Positions 46,906 to 57,840 of a stretch of 64,000 nucleotides of DNA are shown here, piece by piece (position 1 is the first letter of the stretch; every line of letters starts with the position of its first letter). The DNA is from Stomoxys calcitrans (Eukaryota; Arthropoda; Insecta; Diptera; Muscidae). Below the pieces are notes generated by a model. The model did not search any database. It saw nothing but the letters and a program-made list of their open reading frames with translations, and was not told where the DNA came from. Location: positions 23,921,291-23,985,290 of the forward strand of contig NC_081555.1 in assembly GCF_963082655.1 (NCBI RefSeq), read 5' to 3'. A program made the translations under genes and the position numbers.

Positions 46906-46984
46906 TTTGACGAGCGCCAAACAAAAAGAAAACTGACTAAAACATGGGCTGCTCTCATAACACCATCACAAACCTAGAACCATC

Positions 46985-47245
46985 CCAGGGTTTACTACAA
47001 AATTTCCCATGAACATTCTGCAAAGGAACAGGGGATATTTCTCTCATATCAATGAGTGCAGTCCGCATAGCGACACCACTTGGTAGAGAAGTTTTATCAT
47101 GGCAGGATACCTCAAAAATGTAGCCAGCATTAGTAAGGAGATAACCACCGCTGAAAATTTTTTTTATGATCACGCCGGGATTTGAACCCAGGCGTTTGGC
47201 ATCATAGGCGAACATGCTAACCACTGCACCACGATGGCCTCCAAC
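46985..47245 (-). mobile_element. tRNA-derived SINE, best-preserved head
   Basis: The minus-strand head is nearly tRNA-like: AGGCCATCGTGGTGCAGTGG, then TTAGCATG (box A TGGTGCAGTGG) and GGGTTCAAATCCCGGCG (box B). It is followed by the body 'TCCTTACTAATGCTGGCTA' and the tail 'GTTCCTTTGCAGAATGTTC'. Promoter boxes look intact enough for Pol III recognition, but no amino-acid-accepting cloverleaf is formed. Confidence 0.88.
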
Positions 47246-48105
47246 CAAGGATTCACTCCTCGAAAACGAACAACTTTGTAAAGTTCAAAATTTCCAAATC
47301 AAATCTTGAGGACACCCTGTGCTTCGGTAGGCTTTGCAACTTCCGCATAGCCCAAATTCGCACAATTTTTGCGCCGAACAAGCACCAACGTGAAAGGGAA
47401 CTGAAAGAAAAGAAATATTGCAATCAGAAGATCATTTCAAACCACTCAACTTCACAGCATTTAGTCCTCAAGAAATTGAAGCTTGCCACACGATCTGTAT
47501 AAAACCTTCTCCAACATCACATTATTTGCAGTCATAACCATAGAACTTGGCAGAACTTTCAGCGGAAAAGATTAGGAGTGCCTTAATGTCGCTATAAAGT
47601 AGAAGAAGGATATGTCTATGTTTAAAACACTTTCTTGCCTTCACGACCCAAACTTGCTGCGCACAAGGATGAATGTTTTGCCTCTCTCATGGATACGATT
47701 GGAGAACTACCTTAAACTCCTTGGAGATTAGAGAACTACCTTGGAGATTGGAGAACTACCTACGATTGGAGAACTACCTTAAACTCCTTTCGATATGTGG
47801 TTCAGGCCCAGTTTACCACTATTTTGGTTAAAACCACGTTCTTCCATACAGGGCCTCAACATAGGCATGTTGAAACTACCTTAAACTCCTTTCGATATGT
47901 GGTTCAGGCCCAGTTTACCACTATTTTGGTTAAAACCACGTTCTTCCATACAGGGCCTCAACATAGGCATGTTGAAACCCAAGTCTTATTGGCCCCTCAT
48001 AACCAATCAAACTTTGAAGCTTAAGCTCGACCAGTAACTAAGCACATCCAAATCACGCTTTACTTTAACTTGACGTAACACCAACATTCTAAAGTCTACC
48101 GAAAC
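47246..48105. other. Unknown sequence with 102-bp tandem duplication
   Basis: About 47,772-47,873 and 47,874-47,975 are apparently identical 102-bp copies. Upstream (47,697-47,790) the phrase TTGGAGAACTACC or a close variant is repeated four times. One plus frame (47797-48024) crosses the duplication in phase, since 102 is divisible by 3. No known domain is seen. Confidence 0.8.
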
Positions 48106-49045
48106 ATGTTAAAGCATGTTATGCCCGGTTGGGCTGAATCTTATATACCCTCACTCATAGATCGTTTTCGGCAAGTTCTTTGCACAGTGTCTCTTTATAG
48201 ACAGAAATTATAAAAGGATAAAAGGAGAACGTTACAAAAAATCACCATACGAACTGTTTCCTTTAGATGGTCAAGAAGTCAAATCGAGAGATCGTTTTAT
48301 ATAACAGCTATATCAGATTTATATGAGAGCTATGTATATCAGCTTATCGTGCACAACTTCAGGCAATCGAGTTAAAAATGGCGCCCTCTAGAGGGTCAAA
48401 AAGTATAATCAGGAGTTCGGCTTATAGGGAGCTATATAAGGTTATAGATCAAATCGGACCATACTTGACGAACACGTTGGCTGCCATAGGGGGTATCATT
48501 GTGTAAAAATTTAGCCAAATTGAAAATAGCGCCCTCTAGTGGGTAAAGATGTAAAATCAGTTTAATGGTCATACAAGAACCCAGCGTAGAGAACTTCAGC
48601 CAAACGTTTTGCGTCCTCTAGATGCATTGCGCCCTCTAGATGCTTAAGAGTCATAGGAGAAGCCATCGTGCAAATTTTCAGTCCAGTCGGAGAAAAATTG
48701 CGCCCTCTAGAGGTTGAATCCTTAAAACCGATTGATCGGTTTACATGAGAGCAATATAAAGTTATAGACGAATTCGGATTATACTCGACAGAGATGTTGA
48801 AGGTCAAAGGAATTTTAGACCAATCGGAGAGAAACCCATCGCCATAAGAGAAGCCATCGTGCAGAATTCCAGCGCAATCGGCGAAAAATTGCGCCCTCTA
48901 CAGGCTAAAAAAGTAAAATCACAAAGTCGGTTTATAAGGAAGATACTATGTCAGGTTAAGAATCGATTCGGATCATACTTGACATGGATGTTCAAGGCCA
49001 TAAGAGAAGCCATTGTGCAAAATGTCAGTACAAAATGTTAGAGTT
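48106..49045 (-). mobile_element. DINE-1-like family A, 5'-truncated
   Basis: The left 3' end is 'TTATGCCCGGTTGGGCTGAA' with 'TCTTATATACCCTCACTCAT'. Internal units with 'AAATTGCGCCCTCTAGAGG' follow. It is cut at about 49,045 next to a SINE. Confidence 0.75.
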
Positions 49046-49059
49046 CTCCAGAGGCTTAC

Positions 49060-49340
49060 AACTACAACTAAATTTCCCTTGAACATTCCACTAAGGAACA
49101 GGGGAATCTTTCTTTCATCTCAATGAGTGCACTCCGAGTAAGGTTTAAGCTCAATGATAAGAGGCCTGCTTTTTTATGCCTAGTCCGAAAGGCGGGCCGC
49201 AAAGCGACACCAATTGGTAGAGAAGCAATAGTAAGGGGATAACCATCGCTGAAAATGTTTCTGACGTGCACGCCGGGAGTTGAACCCAGGCGTTTGGCGT
49301 CACAGGCGCACATGCTGACCTCTGCGTTACGGTGGCCTAG
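49060..49340 (-). mobile_element. tRNA-derived SINE
   Basis: The minus-strand head is 'AGGCCACCGTAACGCAGAGG' and 'GGGTTCAACTCCCGGCG'. The body is 'TTATCATTGAGCTTAAACC' and the tail 'TTCCTTAGTGGAATGTTC'. This copy keeps the central 'CGGACTAGGCATAAAAAAGC' segment missing from the 47.0 kb copy. Confidence 0.85.
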
Positions 49341-50667
49341 ATCAAGACAGCTTGTGCATTTATCATATATGCGGGAAAAGATTTGAAAAAATCCTTCTGA
49401 CTCAAAACCACATCAGAGAAACTAAGAACCAATAGATTTGTAGAGTTTAGATTGAACCCCAGCTGCTTAAACAACCTCAACAAGTCACAAATAAAACAAT
49501 CTAAGATTTCTTAAATCTCAATCTTGGCTTTGTTGTGGCTGTAACAGTTGTCTTAAGAAAACATATCTTTTAAAGCAATACCTTCAGCTAAAGTTTATAT
49601 ATTTCCTAAAAATCATCTCATATTTCACTAACTTCCTTTCCTAAGCTTTTTTCTGCTATCTCCAATGCCCTATTGTCCAAATTTCTGTTTAAACAATCCT
49701 TTTTTTACTGTGATAATCTTAAATTATGGACATTTAAGTGTGCAGCTGACATAAACTTCCATAAATTGAAGCGCACTTTAATGAATTTCAGCACAATACA
49801 AAGGAAACTGCAGGACCTACTCTTGGGTCACATGAGTTGTTAACCTTAGCAATCCTCAGCATGGCGGGGATGGGCTGCTGCAGCAACCCTAACCTACCGC
49901 ACAAGAAAATGCATTCCAACTATGAAACCAAAGGCAAAGAAAAAAAAACACAGAAATGTGTACACGAAATTCTGCTGTCATTGTGAAGAAAAATGAGAAA
50001 ACGAACGACCTGAACAAACGAAGGACGAAGCATGAAAAAAAACGCAACTATTTATGCCACATGAAGTCAGACAAAGGACCCCTGCAGCAATAAGTTTCCT
50101 GTTGAACTCAAGCAGACACACAAACACACACTCAAGCACCACACTTCGTGGTCTGATGCATTATTAACCTCCAGCAATGAAGGCAACAAAATGCAATGCC
50201 AGGACATTCAAACAACTACCAATGCATATTGAAGTCGGGCAAAGGATCTAACAAACAAGCACGATAGGGAGAGAGAGAGAGAGATGGGCAGAATATGGAA
50301 TTACAAAGTTCAGGGAATCCTTGAAAGCCAACAAACACACAAACGTTTGCTCAGCCAGTAAGTTCAACTAAAAGACTTACTTCAGCACAAATCCTGCTTG
50401 AGGTTTTTTTTTTTTCTTTTTATTTTCTGTGTTACTTGGAACACCAGGACATTGAACTTCAATGGCAATGCTGATGACGATGATGGTGGTGGTGATGGTG
50501 ATGGTGGTGCATGATTGGTGCTGTGGCTGACTAGCTCTATGGCTTGGTTGGCTGTGGCAATATGGAGTGCTTGTTGAACTATGAATGCATTAAATTCAAT
50601 TTAGATTAGTTGGAAAGCGGAGTTGCCACATTAAACCAAAAATGACCAAAAACAAAAATATTCAGCC
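49341..50667. other. Unique non-coding block
   Basis: A short GA tract (50,270-50,284) and a GGTGAT-type tract (50,480-50,512) are present. No gene is recognised. Confidence 0.45.
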
Positions 50668-50740
50668 AAGCTGTATTGAAGTTTTCCTAAAGACACCCTA
50701 CTTTAGACAGGCTGAATTGAAGTTTTTCAATAGAAAACCC
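50668..50740 (-). repeat. 41-bp satellite, two units, inverted orientation
   Basis: 'ATTGAAGTTTTCCTAAAG' and 'GACAGGCTGAATTGAAG' are reverse-complement monomers. They stop at GAAAACCC, where the 31-bp satellite begins. Confidence 0.85.
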
Positions 50741-52310
50741 TTTTGCGAAGGGAAAGGGTACAAAAACTACACTTTGCCAAATGGCAAGGGTATTCGAACT
50801 AACCTTTGGCAAAGGAAAGGGTACTAAAACTACCCCTCGTCAAAGGAAAGGGTACTAAAACTACCATTTTCCAAAGGAAAGGGTACCAAAACAATCGACT
50901 GCCAAAGGAAAGGGTACTATAACTAACCTTTGTCAAAGAAAAGGGTTCTAAAACTACCCTTTGCCAAAGGCGAGGGTAATAAAACAACCCTTTGTCAAAG
51001 AAAAAAGTACTAAAACTACCCTTTGCCCATGGAAAGGTACTAAAACTACCCTCTGCCAATGGAAAGGGTACTAAAACTACTCGTTACCAAAGGAAAGGGT
51101 ACTAAAACTACCCTTTGCCAAAGGCGAGGGTAATAAAACAACCCTTTGTCAAAGAAAAGGGTACCAAAGCTACCCTCTGCCAATGACAAGGGTACTAAAA
51201 ATCCCCCCTGCCAAAGGAAAGGGTACTAAAAATACCCTCTGCCAAAGGAAAGGCTACAGACACTACCATTTACCAAAGGAAAGATTACTTAAACTACCCT
51301 TTTCAAAAGGAAAGGGTACTAAAACAATCTTTTGCCAAAGGAAAAGGTACTAAAACAACCTTTTGCCTAATGAAAGTGTACTAAAACCACAATTTGCAAA
51401 GGAAATAGTACTAAAACTACCATATGTCAATCAAAAGGGTACAAAAATTACCCTTTGGCAAAGCAAAATGTACTAAATCTACCCTTTACCAAAGGAAAGG
51501 ATACTAAAACTACTCTTTGCCAAAGGAAAGGTTAATAAAACTACCCTCTGCCAAAGAAAAGGGTACTAAAACTACCCTCTGCCCAAGGAAAGGGTACTAA
51601 AAATACCCTTTGCCAGAGGATGGCTACAGACACTACTATTTGCCAAAGGAAAGATTACTTAAACTACCCTTTTCCAAAGGAAAGGGTACTAAAACAATCT
51701 TTTGCCAAAGGAAAGGGTACTAATACAACCTTTTGCCTAAGGAAAGTGTACTAAAACCACAATTTGCAAAGGAAATAGTACTAAAACTACCATATGTCAA
51801 TCAAAGAGGTACAAAAAATACCCTTTGCCAAAGGAAAGTGTACTAAATCTACCCTTTACTAAAGCAAAGGGTACTAAAACTACCCTTTGCCAAAGTGAAG
51901 CGTACTAAAACTAACCCTTCCCAAAGGAATGGGTATTAAAAATATCCTTTCGCAAAGGAAGGGGTACTTAAACTAACCTTTGCCAAAGGAAGGGGTACTT
52001 AAACTAACCTTTGCCAAAGGAAAAGTACTAAAACTATCATTTCCCATAGAAAATGGTACTAAAACTACACTTTTCAAACCTAATGGGTACTAAAACTATT
52101 CTTTCCCAAAGGAATTAGTACCCATTCCTTTGGGTACTAATTCATTCACCCTTTCCCAAAGGAAAGGGTATTACAGCTACCCTCTGCCAAAGGAAATGGT
52201 ACTAAAACTACCCTTTGCCATAGAAAAGGGTACCAAGTCCAACCTTTGCCTAAGGAAAGGGAACTAAATCTAACCTTTGCCAAAGGGAAGGGTACTTAAA
52301 CTAGGTTAGG
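50741..52310 (+). repeat. 31-bp satellite, block 1 (~50 copies)
   Basis: The unit is CCAAAGGAAAGGGTACTAAA followed by ACTACCCTTTG. Every monomer is a hairpin, AAAGGGTA/TACCCTTT around CTAAAAC. Divergence is moderate. A higher-order period of ~370 bp (12 monomers) links 51,252-51,500 with 51,622-51,870, recognised by shared oddities such as GGCTACAGACACTAC and CCATATGTCAATCAAA. Confidence 0.95.
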
Positions 52311-53706
52311 TTTCTTTTCTATAAAATACCTAATTCAGCCAGTCTGAATTGAAGTTTACCTATAGAAAACCTAATTCAGCTAGGCTGAATTGAAGTTGTC
52401 CTATAGAAAACCTAATTCAGCTAGGCTGAATTGAAGTTGTCCTATAGAAAACCTAATTCAGCTAGGCTGAATTGAAGTTGTCCTATAGAAAACCTAATTC
52501 AGCTAGGCTGAATTGAAGTTGTCCTATAGAAAACCTAATTCAGCTAGGCTGAATTGAAGTTGTCCTATAGTTTTCCTATAGAAAACCTAATTCAGCTACG
52601 TTAAATTGAAGTTTTCCTATAGAAAACCTAATTCAGCTAAGCTGAATTGAAGTTGTCCTATAGAAAACCTAATTCAGCTAGGCTGAATTGAAGTTTTCCT
52701 ATAGGAAACCTAATTCAGCTAGGCTGAATTGAAGTTTTCCTATAAAAACCTCATTCAGCTAAGCTAAATTGAAGTTTTCCAATAGAAAACCTCATTCAGC
52801 CAGGCTGAATTGAAAGTTTTCCTATAGAAAACCTAATTCAGCTAGGCTGAATTGAAGTTTTCCTATAGAAAACCTCATTTAGCAAGGCTAAATTGAAGTT
52901 TTCCTATGAAAAACTTTATTCAGCCAGGCTGAATTGGAGTTTTTCTATAGAAAACCTTATTCAGCCAGGCTGAATTGAAGTTTTCCTATAGAAAACCTTA
53001 TTCAGCCAGGCTGAATTGAAGTTTTCCTATAGAAAACCTTATTCAGCCAGGCTGAATTGAAGTTTTCCTATAGAAAACCTAATTCAGCTAGGCTGAATTG
53101 AAGTTTTCCTATAGAAAACCTCATTCAGCTTAGCTGAATTGAAGTTTTCCTATGGAAAACCTTATTCAGCCAGGCTGTATTGAGGTTTTCCTATGGAAAA
53201 CCTTATTTAGCCAGGCTGTATTGAAGTTTTCCTATAGAAAACCTCATTCAGCCAGGCTGTATTGAAGTTTTCCTATGGAAAACCTTATTCAGCCAGGCTG
53301 AATTGAAGTTTTCCCATAGAAAACCTAATTCAGCTAGGCTGAATTGAAGTTTTCCTATAGAAAACCTCATTCAGCCAGGCTGAATTGAATAGAAAACCTC
53401 ATTCAGCCAGGCTGAATTTGAAGTTTTCCTATAGAAAACCTCATTCAGCCAGGCTGAATTGAAAGTTTTCCTATAGAAAACCTCATTCAGCCAGGCTGAA
53501 TTGAAGTTTTCCTATCGAAAACCTTATTCAGCCAGGCTGAATTGAAGGTTTCCTATAGAAAACCTCATTCAGCTAAGCTGAATTGAAGTTTTCCTATAGA
53601 AAACCTCATTCAGCTAGGCTGAATTGAAGTTTTCCTATAGAAAACCTAATTCAGCTAGGCTGAATTGAAGTTTTCCCAACGAAAACTTGTTCAGCCAAGC
53701 TGAACC
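52311..53706 (-). repeat. 41-bp satellite, block 2 (~34 copies), inverted
   Basis: Monomers read AATTCAGCTAGGCTGAATTG, then AAGTTTTCCTATAGAAAACC on plus: the reverse complement of the main array. TAGGCTGAA variants dominate the left part and CAGGCTGAA variants the middle. A few indels (for example a repeated TTTTCCTATAG near 52,570) break the phase. It begins directly at the end of the 31-bp block. Confidence 0.95.
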
Positions 53707-54764
53707 GATGATAAGTTACTCTTTTCATACATTCGGTGGCAATCCTCTTTGCTTTATAACCGCCCAACAAGAGTAGAACAAATGCCGAACACACTTTTCA
53801 TTCTTGTTCCCAAAGCAAAAGGAAGATACGCAGTACTCCACAAAAAAGGATAATGAAATTTAATGCTAAAGTGCACCATAAATGCATTCTCAATGCAGAG
53901 CACTACTCTTAAAGGTTTTCACATACAGCACAGCACAAAAGATCGCTTTGCCTCCATAATGAAGCCTAAAACAATCAAAGATGAACAAAAGGACTAAGCA
54001 TAGAACTCAAGAAAGCCACAACCAGTCAGCCATCGTACTTCATTCATTATTAAGATTGCCTTGGAAGGAAAAGAGATTGTGAATCAATCACCAGCACACT
54101 ACTAGCATTACTGGGCAATTGAGTTCGGAATTCCGAATCAAATTCATTTCCATTACATTGCCTTACAAAACTTATTGTAAATGAGGTCTTTTGTTCCTCT
54201 CTTTGCCAGTGGAAGAAAATAAGAAAAAAAGGATTCCATTACACGACATCCAACTGCAGCCTTTATGGTTTGGCACTTTTCAACATTTTCCCACCAACCA
54301 GATACAGGAGTATGCTCTCGTTTTAATAGAGTCTGATTGCATCCTGTTGACCTAAATTCATTGAAGTTCTTTGGGCTGGAAGACAAAAGCCATTTTGCCG
54401 ACTTGGCGTAGTCTACAACCAATCATTTGTTGAGAGTTCTTATTGTCGCGTTGGTTTTGTATGCAATTCTACGAATAATTAAATTTATATCATCACAAAT
54501 GCAGGCTATTGAAGGACACTTTGAGAGGAAATAGCTATCAAAGTTTGAATTAAAAAAAACTTTTGGATTTTTTAAAGGAAAATACGTTCAATTTTTAACT
54601 ATTCTTGGAGAACAAGCGAATAAAAGCCCTCACTGGTTAAAGTTTCCTCCCAGTCTTCTATTCCAGGCTCATAGAGTAGTGTAGAATGAATAGAAGAGCT
54701 GGGTGCGTTCTCCCAATGTACCAGGTGGACCGGAGAAAAGGCCCTTATCGGCTCTCCAAAAGCC
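53707..54764. other. Unique non-coding block
   Basis: No repeat or gene recognised. Confidence 0.4.
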
Positions 54765-55080
54765 CAATGACAAAAAGGTTGTGTGGATTCTTTCAAAGCA
54801 CACAATCCTCCCGTTATTTTGGACTATTGTAGCAGCCTCCAATGGATGACTGGGGCAAACTCCCAGCAATGAGGGCTCTTCTTCGGTCCTCCAAGCTCCT
54901 TTGGTTTTGTTTTCTAGTCTACCGAAATTGTAGACTGAGGGAAACCAAGGGAGCTTGGCGGACCTAAGAAGAGCCTTCATTGCTGGGAGTTTGCCCCAGT
55001 CATCCATTTGAGGCTGCTACATGAGTCGAAAACAACGAGAGGATAGTGTGTTTTGAAAGAATCCACTCAGCCCTTTCGTC
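54765..55080. repeat. Large inverted repeat (~150-bp arms)
   Basis: The left arm (about 54,765-54,922) and right arm (about 54,930-55,080) are near reverse complements around the 7-nt loop CGAAATT. The best part pairs TGGATGACTGGGGCAAACTC (54,843 on) with its complement ending near 55,007, and the complementarity continues outward through GTGGATTCTTTCAAA. A third, more diverged unit in left-arm orientation starts at 55,085 (TTTTGGACTATTTTAGGAGC). Confidence 0.88.
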
Positions 55081-55423
55081 ATTTTGGACTATTTTAGGAG
55101 CCTGTAATGGATGACTGCAGGAAACTCTCACTGACGAGTGTTCTTCCTCAGTCCGCAGGGCTCTCATCGTGTCCTGGCATAAAAATCCTGCGAACTGTCA
55201 GAACGTCTCTCTATGAGAATGAGCACGACATCAAGCGTCGTTTCAACAATGCGGAGGTAGCATTTAAAATCGAGGAAGATGTCGTGCTACTAGTCTGAGG
55301 CAAATTTTTGTCAGCCAGATAGGCGACAAGGAGTGCGTTGAAGATGTAACTGGAGATTTTAATCCAGGTACATCGTAAAGGAGGTACAAAACCACAGTGC
55401 CATTCTGAATTCTGTGAATGCCC
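55081..55423 (+). other. Unrecognised coding-like relic
   Basis: The frame 55107-55298 contains 'SLYENEHDIKRRFNN' and 'EVAFKIEEDVVLLV', hydrophilic and more protein-like than other frames in the window, then stops. It lies just upstream of LINE RNase H fragments and may be part of the same dead element. Confidence 0.35.
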
Positions 55424-56175
55424 GGGGAATGTGAGGAAGGTTCCAGACTACCCCAAATCGATACAGTTGCGTGATATGATTGTCCGGTCTCGCCTTCCCA
55501 ACTTGAAAAATTGGGTAGTGGATATTGTATTGGAATATGGTGAACCCTCAATCTTTACTGATAGCACCAAGATGGCACGGCGCTAGCAGTTGCCGGTATC
55601 CCATGAACTTGCCGATATCCCATGTACTTGATATCGGCAAGTCCATGAGACTGTCGCACGAATGAAGGGTGTTACAGGCCGGAACCTGTGTCATTACGAT
55701 TGCCGCAGTCAAAATCTTGGGAAAGGAAATACCACCCCCGAAACTTTTGAGCAGTATGGCGACGCCTAAGGCTTTGAATTAGAGAGAGGTAAGGTCGGGG
55801 AAATGTGAGGAAGGTTCCAGACTACCCTAAATCGATACAGTCGCGTGATATGATTGTCAGGATTCGCTTTCCCAACTTAAAAAATTGGGTAGTGGATATT
55901 GTATTGGAATATGGTGAACCCTCAATCTTTACTGATAGCGCCAAGATGACACGGCGCTAGCAGTTGTCGATATCCCATGGACTTGCCGATATTCCATGCA
56001 CTTGATATCGGCAAGTCCATGAGACTGTCGCACTAATGAAGGGTGTTACAGACGGGAACCTGTGTCATTACGATTGCCGCAATCAAATCCAAATCTTGGG
56101 AAAAGAATTACCACCCCCAAAATTTGTGGGCAGTATGGCGACGCTTAAGGCTTTGAATTAAAGAGAGGTAAGGTC
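55424..56175 (+). pseudogene. Tandemly duplicated LINE RNase H fragment (2 x ~375 bp)
   Basis: Copy 1 is at about 55,424-55,796 and copy 2 at 55,797-56,175, roughly 93-95% alike. Each translates to 'NWVVDIVLEYGEPSIFTDS' with TKMARR or AKMTRR and then a stop. FTDSxKM is the first RNase H catalytic-motif region of LINEs. Each copy also contains a 12-bp or longer inverted repeat, CTTGCCGATATC/GATATCGGCAAG (55,608-55,641 in copy 1). Confidence 0.7.
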
Positions 56176-56224
56176 ATAACTCATAGCGGAATGTACAGGA
56201 TCCCTGAATAAACTTTAGGCACAC

Positions 56225-56545
56225 AACGTTACAGTAGCGCAGAAGTTAGCCAGGACTCGAACCCAGGCGTTCAGCCTCATAGGCGGATATCTATGAGGCT
56301 GAACGCCTGGGTTCGAGTCCCGCCGAGAACTTCAGAACATATTTTCGGCGGTGGTACGGCAACCATGAAAAAACTTATACCCAAAGACGTTTCGCCCTGT
56401 GCCACACCGTTTGGACTCGACTATAAAAATGAGGCCCCTTATCGTTGAGCTTAATCTTGAATCGGACAGCACTGACTGATATGTGAGAAGTTTGCCCCTA
56501 ATGGAATGTTCATGGGCAAACTTTGCTGGAGTTTGAGGTTACACC
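56225..56545 (+). mobile_element. tRNA-derived SINE with palindromic head
   Basis: The body 'ACTCGACTATAAAAATGAGG', 'CCCCTTATCGTTGAGCTTAA' and the tail 'AATGGAATGTTCATGGGCAA' are intact. The tRNA head is replaced by an inverted duplication of its box B half (56,253-56,320), with only 'GTAGCGCAGAAGTTAGCC' left upstream as a box-A-like remnant. Confidence 0.85.
56253..56320. repeat. Perfect 30-bp inverted repeat in the SINE head
   Basis: Arms 56,253-56,282 and 56,291-56,320 are exact reverse complements. The right arm ends GGGTTCGAGTCC, a canonical box B. The loop is GCGGATAT. The result is a hairpin presenting box B on both strands. Confidence 0.97.
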
Positions 56546-56589
56546 GACAATTCTAGGAAACGAGAGGCCAGACGAATAAGCTAGGAAGA

Positions 56590-56800
56590 GCTTGGCCTCA
56601 GTTAGTATCGCAGGATTTACTTTCCCAACAGGGAAGACTACGCTACGGACACTGCCTTTGAGTATGGCTGGACCTCAGCCTTCAATAATGGCAACCGGTT
56701 AGAGACTGGAGTGAGAATCTACTCCGATGCACTTGATATAATCTTTGAAACGGCAAGATGAGTGTAAGGCCTTATAGCAAGAGGTCTGTGCAGTTACAAT
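56590..56800 (+). pseudogene. LINE RNase H fragment, third
   Basis: Translation 'TDTAFEYGWTSAFNNGNRL' then 'ETGVRIYSDALDIIF' fits FTDGSKMETGVGxGVYSxxL of LINE RNase H. FTDG is NNGN, so the catalytic Asp is lost. Confidence 0.65.
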
Positions 56801-57029
56801 GGTCGCAATTGTAATCCTGGTTAGCGATCCCGAAACTCAGTGTTTGTGAAGCCGATATGATTAAAATTATAGGACGGAAAAGTCAAAGCTTCCACCGGAA
56901 AGTACATGGTGCTGAATCATTTTCAGGGTCATGACAGAACTTGGGTTGCTAGACACATTAAAAATGTCGGGAAACGCAAGAGAGTGGACGAATAAGTTAG
57001 AAAGTTCATGGCCTCGATGATACATGAAT

Positions 57030-57170
57030 TGATCCACTTCTCCAATAGAAATAGACTTGGACTCGGAGGATGGTGCGTTCTTGGTCTTCACTAATGGCTC
57101 TTAGATGGAGATAGGTACGGGATTGGTACTCTACACCGATTCACTTGAGATGGGTAAACGTCGTTTTGAC
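57030..57170 (+). pseudogene. LINE RNase H fragment, fourth
   Basis: 'DSEDGAFLVFTNGS', a stop, then 'MEIGTGLVLYTDSLEMGK' again follows the RNase H start. The FTDGSK motif reads FTNGS-stop. The copy is independent in sequence from the other three. Confidence 0.6.
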
Positions 57171-57236
57171 TGCTCAAGTTAAGACTATCGATCTTTCGGG
57201 CAGATCAATATTCTAGGAAAAAAAAGATAACGTGAT

Positions 57237-57545
57237 AGGCCACCTTAGCGCAGAGGCTAACATGTCCGCCTATGACGCTAAACGCCCAATTTCGAATCCT
57301 GGCGAGACTATCAAAAAATTATTTTTACAGCGATAGTAATCCCCTTTTAATGCTGGAAACATTTGTGAGGTACTATGCCATGTAAAAACTTCTCCCCAAA
57401 GATGTCTCGCACTGTCTCGGACTCGGCTATGAAAAGAAGGCCCCTTACCATTGAGCTTAAACTTGAATGGGTGCAGTCCTCATTGATATGTAAGAAGTCT
57501 GGGCCTGTTCCTTAGTGTTCATGGATGTTCATGGGCAAAATTTGC
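57237..57545 (+). mobile_element. tRNA-derived SINE, full length
   Basis: The head is GGCCACCTTAGCGCAGAGG (box A) and AATTTCGAATCCTGGCGAG (box B). The body is 'AATGCTGGAAACATTTGTGA', 'GGACTCGGCTATGAAAAGAA' and 'TTACCATTGAGCTTAAAC'. The tail is 'TTCATGGGCAAAATTTGC'. This is the best plus-strand reference copy in the window. Confidence 0.88.
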
Positions 57546-57840
57546 ATTTTCAATGTGCTAAGAAGAACATAGCTTCGGCTAGCCAAGCTAAGATTAATCT
57601 CAAGTATATGCCATATGTCAACCTACTGAGCCTAGTAGAAGGGTGAACCATTGAGGAGACGATGTTAGGAAGGAAATCTTCATATGACTGCCAAATTTTT
57701 AGGACTCCTAGTTTGTCATCCACCGAAAAGGACCGATCAAGCAACTTTCTGACGCTTAGAGGTCGTTGGTAACTCCAACGGAAGTGACAAACGGACATAA
57801 CGCGATGGACCCAATGGTGTCCATGGAAAATGGGAGTTTT
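57546..57840. other. Short unique stretch
   Basis: Nothing recognised between the SINE and the 31-bp satellite. Confidence 0.4.

Noticed and set aside
46985..47245. tRNA gene
   Set aside because: Box A and box B are present but there is no proper acceptor or anticodon stem, and the sequence continues into a SINE body found at five other places.
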